From assembly GCF_000164865.1 (NCBI RefSeq), contig NC_014618.1:4750050-4814049 (forward strand): a DNA stretch of 64,000 bases, read 5' to 3'. A program made the translations under genes and the position numbers. This DNA is from [Enterobacter] lignolyticus SCF1. GTDB taxonomy: Bacteria > Pseudomonadota > Gammaproteobacteria > Enterobacterales > Enterobacteriaceae. The notes below the pieces were generated by a model that worked only from the letters and a program-made list of their open reading frames with translations, searched no databases and was not told the DNA's origin. Of this stretch, positions 49,913 to 58,608 are shown piece after piece. Numbering within the stretch: position 1 is the stretch's first letter; every line of letters starts with the position of its first letter.

Positions 49913-50578
49913 CTAACGCGTGATATCCCACCCGCGCGCCTTCCACAGCTCCGGCAGCTGCGCCAGATCGGTAAAGGTCGTCACTTTTGGATGATCGATC
50001 GGCCGGTTGTGCGGATCGGCACAGAAATAGAACACCTCCATCCCTGCCGCAATGCCTGACTGCGCGCCTGCCGTTGAATCATCCACCAGAATGCAGTTTT
50101 CAACGTTCACGTTCATCGCTGTCGCCGCATGGAACATCAGTGCCGGGTCGGGCTTCCAGCGCTGAATGTCGTAGCCGCTGAACAGCGTCTGCGGAAAATG
50201 GTGCAACATGCCGGTTTTTCCTAGCGAATGCTCCATTTTGCTCACCGGCCCGTTCGACACCACGCACATCGGCACCGTCATGGCGTTCAGCAGCGCATTC
50301 GCGCCGGCAATCACCTCAAGTTCGGTATCGAACAGGCGCGCCACTTCGGCGCGATAGACCGGCTCAAGGCGGGCTTTTTGCAGGTTGACGCCGTATTCCT
50401 CATTGATGGTATCAATGATTTCGTAGAGTTTTACCCCTTTGAAACGCTTAAATATTTCGTCGAGTTCAAGCGTAATGCCGAACTCCTGGAACATGTGCAC
50501 ATAGGCACGCGAACAGATAACCTCGCTGTCGACGAGCGTTCCGTCGCAGTCGAAAAATACCGCCTCAATACTGGACAT
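49913..50578 (-). CDS. yieH: YieH, HAD-family 6-phosphogluconate phosphatase
   Basis: 221-residue haloacid-dehalogenase-type phosphatase. Motif I FFDCDGTLVDSE at residues 8-19, motif II VVSNGP, motif III K in RWKPDPALM and motif IV ILVDDSTAGAQSG. The E. coli enzyme prefers 6-phosphogluconate in vitro. Monocistronic and divergent from adeP. Confidence 0.95.
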   Translation of the reverse strand: MSSIEAVFFDCDGTLVDSEVICSRAYVHMFQEFGITLELDEIFKRFKGVKLYEIIDTINEEYGVNLQKARLEPVYRAEVARLFDTELEVIAGANALLNAMTVPMCVVSNGPVSKMEHSLGKTGMLHHFPQTLFSGYDIQRWKPDPALMFHAATAMNVNVENCILVDDSTAGAQSGIAAGMEVFYFCADPHNRPIDHPKVTTFTDLAQLPELWKARGWDITR

Positions 50579-50628
50579 GCCGTTTCCTGTCTTAACAAGT
50601 TTAACGTTTACTCACCGCATTTCGCCTG

Positions 50629-50644
50629 ACGCAATCGTTGCCGT
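50629..50644. promoter_or_regulatory. PurR-like operator upstream of adeP
   Basis: ACGCAATCGTTGCCGT matches 13 of 16 positions of the PurR consensus ACGCAAACGTTTGCGT. It lies about 100 bases before the adenine permease gene, which is reported to be in the E. coli PurR regulon. Confidence 0.7.
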
Positions 50645-50747
50645 ATAAGCAAATTCAATGAAAAAAAATGTGTCTCAGGCACCCCTATTGTCGCATTTTG
50701 GTATAGGATAGCGACGAATTTTCCCCTCCTTTGTTTGGAACCAGATG

Positions 50748-52085
50748 ATGAGCCAACAACACACAACCCAGGCTTCGGGTCAGGGACTGCTTGAGCGCGT
50801 GTTTAAACTGCGCGACCACGGCACCTCGGCACGCACCGAAGTGATCGCCGGTTTTACTACGTTCCTGACGATGGTTTATATCGTCTTCGTTAACCCGCAG
50901 ATTCTGGGCGCGGCAGGCATGGATACCAGCGCGGTTTTCGTGACAACCTGTCTTATCGCCGCATTTGGCAGCATTTTGATGGGTCTTTTTGCTAATCTGC
51001 CGGTTGCGCTGGCGCCAGCAATGGGCCTTAACGCTTTCTTCGCCTTCGTCGTGGTCGGCGCAATGGGCCTGCCGTGGCAGATTGGTATGGGCGCGATTTT
51101 CTGGGGCGCCATCGGCCTGCTGCTGCTGACGATTTTCCGCGTCCGCTACTGGATGATCGCCAATATCCCGATGAGCCTGCGCGTGGGGATTACCAGCGGG
51201 ATCGGCCTGTTTATCGGCATGATGGGGCTGAAAAACGCCGGGGTCATCGTGGCGAACAAAGACACGCTGGTGACCATTGGCAACCTGACGTCTCACAGCG
51301 TGCTGCTGGGCGTACTGGGCTTCTTTATCATCGCGATTCTGGCCTCCCGCAACATTCATGCGGCGGTGCTGGTTTCTATTGTGGTCACCACGCTGCTGGG
51401 CTGGATGCTGGGCGATGTTCATTACACCGGGATTGTTTCCACGCCGCCGGACGTTACCTCGGTAATCGGCCATGTCGATCTCGCGGGTTCCCTGAATATC
51501 GGCCTTGCGGGCGTGATTTTCTCCTTTATGCTGGTTAACCTCTTTGACTCCTCCGGCACTCTGATCGGCGTGACCGATAAAGCGGGCCTGACCGACGAGA
51601 AAGGCAAATTCCCGCGCATGAAGCAGGCGCTGTTTGTCGACAGTATCTCCTCGGTTGCCGGTTCTTTTATCGGCACCTCTTCTGTTACCGCGTATATTGA
51701 ATCGTCCTCCGGGGTGTCTGTGGGCGGGCGTACCGGTCTGACCGCGGTGGTCGTTGGCCTGCTGTTCCTGCTGGTTATCTTCCTTTCGCCGCTGGCCGGT
51801 ATGGTGCCGCCGTATGCGGCCGCAGGCGCGCTGATTTACGTCGGCGTGCTGATGACCTCAAGCCTGGCCCGCGTGAAGTGGGAAGACCTGACGGAGGCCG
51901 TTCCGGCGTTTATCACCGCGGTGATGATGCCGTTCAGCTTCTCGATCACCGAAGGGATTGCGCTGGGCTTTATCTCTTACTGCGTGATGAAAATCGGTAC
52001 CGGTCGTTTCCGCGACCTCAGCCCGTGCGTTATCGTCGTAGCGCTGCTGTTTGTGCTGAAGATTGTGTTTATCGACGCACACTAA
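50748..52085 (+). CDS. adeP: AdeP (YieG), adenine:proton symporter
   Basis: High-affinity adenine permease of the AzgA/NCS2-like family, 445 residues with about 13-14 membrane segments. Signature stretches AGFTTFLTMVYIVFVNP near the N-terminus and LFDSSGTLIGV are present. The ATG at 50748 gives the E. coli length; ATG 50745 is one codon earlier and equally possible. Confidence 0.95.
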   Translation: MSQQHTTQASGQGLLERVFKLRDHGTSARTEVIAGFTTFLTMVYIVFVNPQILGAAGMDTSAVFVTTCLIAAFGSILMGLFANLPVALAPAMGLNAFFAFVVVGAMGLPWQIGMGAIFWGAIGLLLLTIFRVRYWMIANIPMSLRVGITSGIGLFIGMMGLKNAGVIVANKDTLVTIGNLTSHSVLLGVLGFFIIAILASRNIHAAVLVSIVVTTLLGWMLGDVHYTGIVSTPPDVTSVIGHVDLAGSLNIGLAGVIFSFMLVNLFDSSGTLIGVTDKAGLTDEKGKFPRMKQALFVDSISSVAGSFIGTSSVTAYIESSSGVSVGGRTGLTAVVVGLLFLLVIFLSPLAGMVPPYAAAGALIYVGVLMTSSLARVKWEDLTEAVPAFITAVMMPFSFSITEGIALGFISYCVMKIGTGRFRDLSPCVIVVALLFVLKIVFIDAH

Positions 52086-52103
52086 AGCCGTACGTATCAA
52101 GCG

Positions 52104-52137
52104 CCCTCTCCCGGTCGGGAGAGGGTTAGGGTGAGGG
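52104..52137. repeat. Dispersed palindromic unit after adeP
   Basis: CCCTCTCCC-GGTC-GGGAGAGGG then TTAGGGTGAGGG; second copy of the family seen at 37656-37691. It sits between convergent adeP and chrR and may serve as a terminator. Confidence 0.7.
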
Positions 52138-52154
52138 CAACAGGCCGCTCAGGC

Positions 52155-52721
52155 TTATGCTTTCACCCGCTGAATATACTCGCCAAATGCGGTCAGCTGA
52201 CCGGCCAGATGATCCAGCGTGCTCTGGTCAATCACTTCACCCGACTGCGGGTCGACCTTATTCTGAATCACACCGCCCATAAACTCCGGCTTGTTCATTA
52301 CCATCGCATCCAGGAACACGAGGATCTGGCGCAGGTGATACTGGCAGCGGGCACCGCCGATTGCGCCCATTGAGCTGGTCTGAATCAGCACCGGCTTACC
52401 GGAAAGCGGCTGGTTTGGCAGACGCGACAGCCAGTCGATGGCGTTCTTCAGGCCGCCAGGCACCGAATAGTTATACTCCGGCGTAACGATGACCACGCCG
52501 TCGGCGTCGCGAATCTGCGCCGCGAGGGCCTCAACGCTTTGCGGAAATCCCTCCTCCTGCTGGATGTCCGCATCGTACAGCGGAATATCGGCAATCGACG
52601 GCAGCGGCGATACGTGCATGCCGGCAGGCGCTACCTTCGGCAGGGTACGGGCGACCATACCGTTAAATGAACCTTTGCGCAGGCTTCCCAGTAACGTAAC
52701 AACTTTCAGTGCTTCAGACAT
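52155..52721 (-). CDS. chrR: ChrR (YieF), NAD(P)H-dependent FMN reductase / quinone reductase
   Basis: 188-residue flavodoxin-fold enzyme; the E. coli protein reduces quinones and chromate. FMN phosphate loop LLGSLRKGSFNG at 10-21 and the PEYNYSVPGGLKNAIDWLSR block at about 82-101. It follows yieE by 2 bases on the same strand, so the two form an operon. Confidence 0.95.
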   Translation of the reverse strand: MSEALKVVTLLGSLRKGSFNGMVARTLPKVAPAGMHVSPLPSIADIPLYDADIQQEEGFPQSVEALAAQIRDADGVVIVTPEYNYSVPGGLKNAIDWLSRLPNQPLSGKPVLIQTSSMGAIGGARCQYHLRQILVFLDAMVMNKPEFMGGVIQNKVDPQSGEVIDQSTLDHLAGQLTAFGEYIQRVKA

Positions 52722-52723
52722 GA

Positions 52724-53500
52724 TTACTCCTTTTCATCGCAGGACACGGCCTGGTTGAGTATAAGGGCTTTTTCTGCAGGTAAGCTGGTAAAACGCATCA
52801 GACAGCCGGCGGGCGCATTGGCGCGGGCGTTCATATCCGGCAGGCTTCGCCAGCCGCGCTGGGCGTCAAATTCCCAGAATTTTAGCTTCTCTATCGAGGG
52901 ACTGGCGGCTATCGACCACACCAGCACATCTTCGGCGTCGCAAATCGCCTCGATCTGCTGAACGCGGGTGGTGCGCAGACGTCCCGAACCCGGCAGCAGC
53001 TGCAGGTTCTGCGCGCAATCGTTATGCACATCGCCGGTGAGCTTCAGGATGCTCTGGCGCAGCGTCGCCAGCTGAGCGCGCGCCTCGTCAGGGTCGCTCT
53101 GGTTGTTTATCCACAGCGTTTCGTTATTGCTGAACGGGTAGCTATCGGGCGTTTTCGGACTATGGAAGCTGCGCATCGCGCGCTGTAGCTCCATATCGAG
53201 GCCGCATTCGCCCTCGGTGCAAAGCGCCACGCCGACGATATTTCCGGCGTAGGCAATAGAAAAACGCGGCTGGTCGCTGTCGCGGAACACCGGTTTGCCA
53301 TCCGGGCGGGTGATGATATCCGGCAGTTCGCTGACGCCGTACAGCATGCTCATCAGTTCAGCGAGCAGCGCGCGCGAAGCGAGGAAGCGGGTGCGGCGAT
53401 GTGACGGCATGCGGCGCGCGTCGTTATGGCAGGATGCGGGCAGGCGTACCGAAATGAGCTGCCCGTCGTTAAAGATCCCTCTTGCAAAGTGCGTTGCCAT
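52724..53500 (-). CDS. yieE: YieE, 4'-phosphopantetheinyl transferase-like protein
   Basis: 258 residues. The N-terminal part ends with the Sfp-superfamily GLDMELQ (consensus GIDxE), in about the right place for Mg binding. The second motif, normally WxxKEA, reads TLRQSILKLTG here, so the Lys and Glu are replaced by Arg and Gln; activity is therefore uncertain. The E. coli protein is annotated as a putative phosphopantetheinyl transferase with no known partner. Upstream gene of chrR. Confidence 0.85.
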   Translation of the reverse strand: MATHFARGIFNDGQLISVRLPASCHNDARRMPSHRRTRFLASRALLAELMSMLYGVSELPDIITRPDGKPVFRDSDQPRFSIAYAGNIVGVALCTEGECGLDMELQRAMRSFHSPKTPDSYPFSNNETLWINNQSDPDEARAQLATLRQSILKLTGDVHNDCAQNLQLLPGSGRLRTTRVQQIEAICDAEDVLVWSIAASPSIEKLKFWEFDAQRGWRSLPDMNARANAPAGCLMRFTSLPAEKALILNQAVSCDEKE

Positions 53501-53661
53501 TATTTCTCTCCATGATTAATGGTCAGACGTGTAAAACGATAACCTCATTATCGCGTAAACTACTGAGGTTTTAATGCGGAAAAGCGGCGCTGAAAAGCCC
53601 CGGAGCAGAACATTTACATTTCCTTAGACGCAATAGCCTGCTCGTTCACGAATTTATCGGC
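53501..53661. promoter_or_regulatory. yieE upstream region
   Basis: 161 bases between the end of yidZ and yieE, both on the minus strand. TTATCGCGTAAACTACTGAGG holds a weak promoter-like core; nothing else stands out. Confidence 0.35.
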
Positions 53662-54642
53662 TTATTCCCGCTGTACCTGGGCCTTGAAGGTTTCGCCGTA
53701 CAGCTGCCTTATCATCGACGTCAGCCAGACGATTTTAGGATTATGGCCGTTACGCTTATGCCACAGCAGGGTAAAAGGGACGGCAATCTTTTGCAGCAGG
53801 CTCTCTTCCAGCGGGACGGGGCGCGTCACCAGCTTCAGGCCGTGCTGCTGATTGTAGTGCTGGCAGTAGAAGGGGGCCGTTGCCAGCAGCGTGTGATCCG
53901 GCTGGGCGGCCATAAACATGGATTGCTCGAATCCTGGCAGGCTCAGGGCGATATTACGCTGATATCCCAGCTCGTTCAGCACCCGGTCCAGCGCCCAGGT
54001 ATCGCTCTTCTCCCAACAGATGCTGATATGCGGATAGCGCAGGAAGGTCTGTAGATCCCACGTTTCCTGCAGCGCCGGGTGGTCCTCGCGCAGGTATACG
54101 CGCGGTAAATCGGTAAACAGCACCTCAAAATCAATAAACCACGGCAGCAGGCTAAGCGCCTCGCGCGAGCGCGGGTGGCTTTCGCGTCCGGTAAACCCGA
54201 GATCCACCTCGCCGCGAATAATGGCGTCCAGCGAATCGTAATCCCAGTTACGCACGCGCAGCGTCGCCTGGGGATAGCGCTGGTAGATCTGCTGCGACAG
54301 CGCGTTTAGCGCAATCATCATCAGCGGTGACTCGGCCGCCAGCTCAAACGTCAGGCCGCGCGGCGTTTCGTAATGGGGTTTATCGAGCAGCTGGTGGCTC
54401 ATCTGCATCCAGTCTGCCAGGTCCTGCTCCATGCTGGCCGCCAGCGGCGTTGGGTGCAGCCCCTGAGGCGTTTTGACAAACAGCGGGTCGTTAAACCACC
54501 CCCGCAGCTTCGCCAGCGACTTGCTGACGGCGGAGGGGGTGACGTTCATTCGGCTGGCCGCTCTGCTGACGCTGCGTTCCTGCAACAGCAGCTGCAGACA
54601 CAGCAGCAGGTTAAGATCGAGGCTGGCGATGGATTTTTTCAT
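53662..54642 (-). CDS. yidZ: YidZ, LysR-family transcriptional regulator
   Basis: 326 residues. The winged helix-turn-helix is in residues 8-66 (RSVSRAASRMNVTPSAVSKSLAKLR), followed by a LysR effector-binding domain. The E. coli homologue has been linked to nitric oxide resistance under anaerobiosis; the regulated genes are unclear. Its start overlaps the 3' end of mdtL by 32 bases on the same strand, so it is probably co-expressed with the efflux pump. Confidence 0.93.
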   Translation of the reverse strand: MKKSIASLDLNLLLCLQLLLQERSVSRAASRMNVTPSAVSKSLAKLRGWFNDPLFVKTPQGLHPTPLAASMEQDLADWMQMSHQLLDKPHYETPRGLTFELAAESPLMMIALNALSQQIYQRYPQATLRVRNWDYDSLDAIIRGEVDLGFTGRESHPRSREALSLLPWFIDFEVLFTDLPRVYLREDHPALQETWDLQTFLRYPHISICWEKSDTWALDRVLNELGYQRNIALSLPGFEQSMFMAAQPDHTLLATAPFYCQHYNQQHGLKLVTRPVPLEESLLQKIAVPFTLLWHKRNGHNPKIVWLTSMIRQLYGETFKAQVQRE

Positions 54643-55801
54643 GGTCAGATGCGCGTGCCGTTGTCGTGGAGCCCACGAACAGAATCAACAAGATGCAGAC
54701 CATGCTACAGCTAATCAGTATCCCGATCAGCATATTAAGCGCGCCGACGCCCAGTACCGCTGCCAGCCAGATGTACAGCGAGGAGCCGCATACCTGGGCA
54801 ATGCCCAGTATTGAGCTGGCGACGCCCGCGCGCCGGGAGAATGGCTCCAGGGCCTGGCTCATCTTCACGCCAAACCCCAGCGAGAAGCCGCCGCAGATAA
54901 GCGTTAAGCCGAGCAGGGTGAGCGTATGGCTGGTGGCAAAGGTCAGCACCACGGCGGCCAGCAGGAAGAGCCCCTGCGCGGTGAGCATCAGGGTACGCTG
55001 ACGAAAGAGTCCCAGCGCGAACGGGGTCGAAAACGCCACCGTCATGCTGACCAGCGCCGTCAGCGCCATAATGGTTGAGTACTCGCTGCGGGTGAACTGC
55101 ATCTCCTCCATGATAAGCACCGGAGAAACGTTCACGAAGGTCAGGATCGCCGTGACGCACAGGGTCGTCATCACCACTCTGCTGATAAAAAAGCGGTTTG
55201 CTAATGCTTCAGACAGCGGCTGTGGCGTGTACGTCTTATCGGTCAGCGCCCCGGGATGGGTCTCTTTAAGCACGAACGTTGAGAGCAGAAGGACCAGCAC
55301 GCCCATCCCGCACATCACCCAGAACAGGCTCTGCCAGGGAAACGACAGCATGATCAGGTTGCCCAGCACCGGCGCCAGTACCGGCACGATGCAGGTTATC
55401 CCGTTGATAAAGGACAGCACTTTCGCCCGCCGCTGGTCATCAAGGGTGTCGCGCATAATGGCAAAAGCCGTCACGTAGCAGCTTCCCGCGCCTATTCCCT
55501 GGATAAAGCGTCCGCTCAGGAACAGCGTGCTGTCGCTGGCGCTGGCGCACAGCACTGAGGCCAGCGCAAAAACAATGGCGCCGCAAATCGCCACCGGCTG
55601 CCTGCCGGTTTTATCCGCTACCCGCCCGGCGAGCAGCATTGCCGCCGCCATACCCGCCAGATAGACGGAAAAGGCGATGTGCAGCTGCGCCTCGCTTGCC
55701 GCAAGATCCTGGGCGATGCGAGGTAATCCCACCAGATACATATCAATACCGGTCGGGTAGAGCAAAACAAGGGCGAAACTACATAGAAGAAAGCGTGCCA
55801 T
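54611..55801 (-). CDS. mdtL: MdtL, MFS multidrug efflux transporter (Bcr/CflA type)
   Basis: 396 residues, 12 membrane segments of the DHA1 family. N-terminal LYPTGIDMYLVGLPRIA, motif A GRVADKTGRQPV and motif C PVLAPVLGN are visible. In E. coli it confers chloramphenicol resistance when overproduced. In E. coli the tna operon lies upstream; here the sit operon is divergent from it. Confidence 0.95.
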   Translation of the reverse strand: MARFLLCSFALVLLYPTGIDMYLVGLPRIAQDLAASEAQLHIAFSVYLAGMAAAMLLAGRVADKTGRQPVAICGAIVFALASVLCASASDSTLFLSGRFIQGIGAGSCYVTAFAIMRDTLDDQRRAKVLSFINGITCIVPVLAPVLGNLIMLSFPWQSLFWVMCGMGVLVLLLSTFVLKETHPGALTDKTYTPQPLSEALANRFFISRVVMTTLCVTAILTFVNVSPVLIMEEMQFTRSEYSTIMALTALVSMTVAFSTPFALGLFRQRTLMLTAQGLFLLAAVVLTFATSHTLTLLGLTLICGGFSLGFGVKMSQALEPFSRRAGVASSILGIAQVCGSSLYIWLAAVLGVGALNMLIGILISCSMVCILLILFVGSTTTARASDHEKIHRQPRS

Positions 55802-55919
55802 AGGATCCTCGCGTTAACGGTGACCCAAAGGATAAAAGAGAACGCGGGGGGCGACGAGTTGCCATTTGGACAACAGCGTTTTCCATTCAGGCATTTACAT
55901 AACGCTAAAAATCTCAAAC

Positions 55920-55974
55920 GAGAATTATTTTCATTTAAAAATAGCGTGTGCTATAAGATATAGCATTGGCTATA
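55920..55974 (+). promoter_or_regulatory. sitABCD control region: Fur-like box and tandem MntR-like palindromes
   Basis: GAGAATTATTTTCATTTAA (55920-55938) matches 12 of 19 positions of the Fur consensus. Next come ATAGC-GTGT-GCTAT (55941-55954) and TATAGC-ATTG-GCTATA (55959-55974), both perfect palindromes with the ATAGC-N4-GCTAT core of the MntR box and centres 19 bp apart. Double control by Fe(II)-Fur and Mn(II)-MntR is known for Salmonella sitA; the tandem MntR site is what I see here. Confidence 0.85.
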
Positions 55975-56011
55975 ACAGTTTTATTTTTAATCACCTCATG
56001 GAGATGTTGCT

Positions 56012-56923
56012 ATGCACCCGACACCCGCCGTCCGGGCCCTGTTCCTCGGGGTCATCCTCAGTTCCGCCGGGTCTTTTCCGGCATGGGCGCAGGAGAAGTT
56101 TAAGGTGGTAACCACCTTTACGGTGATTGCCGATATGGCGAAAAACGTAGCGGGCGATGCCGCAGAGGTGAGCTCCATTACCAAACCGGGGGCCGAAATC
56201 CATGAGTATCAGCCCACCCCCGGCGACATCAAACGCGCGCAGGGCGCACAGCTTATCCTTGCCAACGGCATGAATCTGGAGCGGTGGTTCCAGCGCTTTT
56301 ATCAGCATCTGCGCGGCGTGCCGGAAGTGGTGGTGACCGCAGGCATAACGCCGATGGGCATCACGGAAGGACCGTACAACGGGAAGCCGAATCCGCACGC
56401 GTGGATGTCGGCGGATAACGCGCTTATCTATGTGAACAATATCCGCGACGCGCTGATGAAATACGACCCCGCTAACGCCGGGGTGTATCAACGCAATGCT
56501 GAAGCCTATAAGGCAAAAATTACCCAAACGCTGGAACCGCTGCGCCAGCAGGTTGCGGCTATTCCCGAAAACCAGCGCTGGCTGGTCTCAAGCGAAGGGG
56601 CGTTCTCCTACCTGGCGCGCGATCTTGGGTTAAAAGAGCTGTATCTGTGGCCTATCAACGCCGATCAGCAGGGAACGCCGCAGCAGGTGCGCAAGGTGGT
56701 CGATGAGGTGCGTAAAAATCATATTCCGGCGGTCTTTAGCGAAAGCACGATCTCCGATAAGCCCGCGCGACAGGTGGCCCGTGAGACCGGCACCCACTAC
56801 GGCGGCGTGCTGTATGTCGACTCGTTAAGCGCGCAGGACGGCCCGGTGCCGACCTATCTTGAGCTGCTGAACGTTACCACCCGCACCCTGGTTCAGGGGC
56901 TTAAAGACGGCATGAAGGAGTAA
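56012..56923 (+). CDS. sitA: SitA, periplasmic Mn/Fe-binding lipoprotein-like receptor
   Basis: Cluster A-I metal-binding protein of an ABC importer, 303 residues. The signal peptide ends AWAQ near residue 27, with no lipobox. The four expected metal ligands are visible: His64 (EIHEY), His129 (NPHAW), Glu195 (SSEGAF) and Asp270 (YVDS), the set typical of Mn/Fe rather than Zn receptors. GGAG lies 8 bases before ATG 56012. First gene of sitABCD. Confidence 0.95.
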   Translation: MHPTPAVRALFLGVILSSAGSFPAWAQEKFKVVTTFTVIADMAKNVAGDAAEVSSITKPGAEIHEYQPTPGDIKRAQGAQLILANGMNLERWFQRFYQHLRGVPEVVVTAGITPMGITEGPYNGKPNPHAWMSADNALIYVNNIRDALMKYDPANAGVYQRNAEAYKAKITQTLEPLRQQVAAIPENQRWLVSSEGAFSYLARDLGLKELYLWPINADQQGTPQQVRKVVDEVRKNHIPAVFSESTISDKPARQVARETGTHYGGVLYVDSLSAQDGPVPTYLELLNVTTRTLVQGLKDGMKE

Positions 56924-56926
56924 ACC

Positions 56927-57754
56927 ATGACGCACGCGACAGGTATCGCCGTTGCTGATGTCACCGTCACCTGGCGAAACGGGCATACGGCGCTGCACGA
57001 CGCCACTTTCCATGTTCCGGGCGGCTCGATCGCCGCGCTGGTGGGGGTTAACGGATCCGGCAAATCCACCCTGTTTAAGGCGGTGATGGGGTTTGTACGC
57101 CTTGCCGCCGGGGAGATTTCGATTCTGGGTATGCCGACGCGTCAGGCGCTGCGGCGCAACCTGGTCGCCTATGTGCCGCAGGCGGAAGAGGTGGACTGGT
57201 CATTCCCGGTGCTGGTGGAGGATGTGGTGATGATGGGCCGCTACGGGCACATGGGCATGCTGCGGATCCCCAAAGAGGACGATCGCCGTATCGTCAGCGA
57301 GGCGCTGGAGCGGGTCGACATGGCGGCGTATCGCCACCGGCAGATTGGCGAGCTGTCCGGCGGACAGAAAAAGCGCGTCTTTCTGGCGCGCGCCATCGCC
57401 CAGCAGGGGGAGGTTATCCTGCTTGATGAGCCGTTTACCGGCGTTGATGTCAAAACCGAGGCCAAAATCGTCGACCTGCTGCGCGAACTGCGCGATGAAG
57501 GCAAAACCATGCTGGTCTCCACCCATAACCTCGGCTCCGTGACCGAGTTTTGCGATTACACCGTGATGGTCAAAGGCACCGTGCTGGCCAGCGGCCCGAC
57601 GGCCACCACCTTTACCGCTGAAAACCTTGAGCGCGCCTTCAGCGGCGTGCTGCGCCAGGTGGCGCTGAGCGGCTCCGGGACGCACATCATCACCGACGAT
57701 GAGCGTCCTTTTGTCTCTCACCGTCTGCCTGCCCGCGAGCGGGGGACGTCATGA
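56927..57754 (+). CDS. sitB: SitB, Mn/Fe ABC transporter ATPase
   Basis: 275 residues. Walker A GVNGSGKST near residue 38, Q-loop VPQAEEVDW, signature LSGGQKKRVFLARA and Walker B VILLDEPFTGVD. It starts 3 bases after sitA and overlaps sitC by 4. Confidence 0.96.
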   Translation: MTHATGIAVADVTVTWRNGHTALHDATFHVPGGSIAALVGVNGSGKSTLFKAVMGFVRLAAGEISILGMPTRQALRRNLVAYVPQAEEVDWSFPVLVEDVVMMGRYGHMGMLRIPKEDDRRIVSEALERVDMAAYRHRQIGELSGGQKKRVFLARAIAQQGEVILLDEPFTGVDVKTEAKIVDLLRELRDEGKTMLVSTHNLGSVTEFCDYTVMVKGTVLASGPTATTFTAENLERAFSGVLRQVALSGSGTHIITDDERPFVSHRLPARERGTS

Positions 57755-58608
57755 GCCTGCTTCTGGAGCCGTTTGGCTATACGTACATGCTCAACGCCAT
57801 GTGGGTGTCCGCGATGGTGGGTGGACTGTGCGCTTTCCTCTCCGGCTATCTGATGCTCAAAGGCTGGTCGCTCATCGGCGATGCGCTGTCGCACTCGATT
57901 GTGCCGGGAGTGGCGGGCGCATATATGCTCGGGCTTCCCTTCTCGCTCGGCGCATTTTTGTCCGGCGGGCTGGCGGCGGGCAGTATGCTGTTTCTCAACC
58001 AGCGTACCCGCCTCAACGAGGACGCCATTATCGGGCTTATCTTCTCGTCGTTCTTCGGCCTGGGGCTGTTTATGGTGTCGCTGAACCCGACTTCGGTGAA
58101 CATTCAGACCATCGTACTGGGCAATATTCTGGCGATTGCGCCGGAGGATATCCTGCAGCTGACGATCATCGGCGCGGTGTCGATAGCCGTACTGTTTTTC
58201 AAGTGGAAAGACCTGATGGTGACGTTCTTTGATGAGAACCACGCGCGCGCCATCGGCCTGCGCCCGGAGCGGCTGAAGATCCTCTTCTTTACGCTGCTGG
58301 CGGTATCGACGGTTGCCGCGCTGCAAACCGTGGGCGCATTCCTGGTGATAAGCCTGGTGGTAACGCCGGGCGCCACCGCCTGGCTGCTGACCGACCGCTT
58401 TCCCCGCCTGCTGCTGATCGCAGTGGCGATTGGCAGTATCACGAGCTTCCTCGGCGCATGGCTGAGCTATTACCTGGACGGCGCGACCGGCGCCATCATC
58501 GTTGTGGCGCAGACGGCGCTGTTCCTGCTGGCGTTCATTTTCGCGCCGGGCCACGGCCTGCTGGCCAGCCGCCGTCGCGCGCGTCAGGTGCCGGAGGTGC
58601 AGCCATGA
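57751..58608 (+). CDS. sitC: SitC, Mn/Fe ABC transporter permease
   Basis: 285-residue ABC-3 family membrane protein with about eight segments. The conserved GDALSHSIVPGVA loop and PGATAWLLTDR block are present. Coupled to both neighbours by ATGA overlaps. Confidence 0.95.
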   Translation: MSLLLEPFGYTYMLNAMWVSAMVGGLCAFLSGYLMLKGWSLIGDALSHSIVPGVAGAYMLGLPFSLGAFLSGGLAAGSMLFLNQRTRLNEDAIIGLIFSSFFGLGLFMVSLNPTSVNIQTIVLGNILAIAPEDILQLTIIGAVSIAVLFFKWKDLMVTFFDENHARAIGLRPERLKILFFTLLAVSTVAALQTVGAFLVISLVVTPGATAWLLTDRFPRLLLIAVAIGSITSFLGAWLSYYLDGATGAIIVVAQTALFLLAFIFAPGHGLLASRRRARQVPEVQP

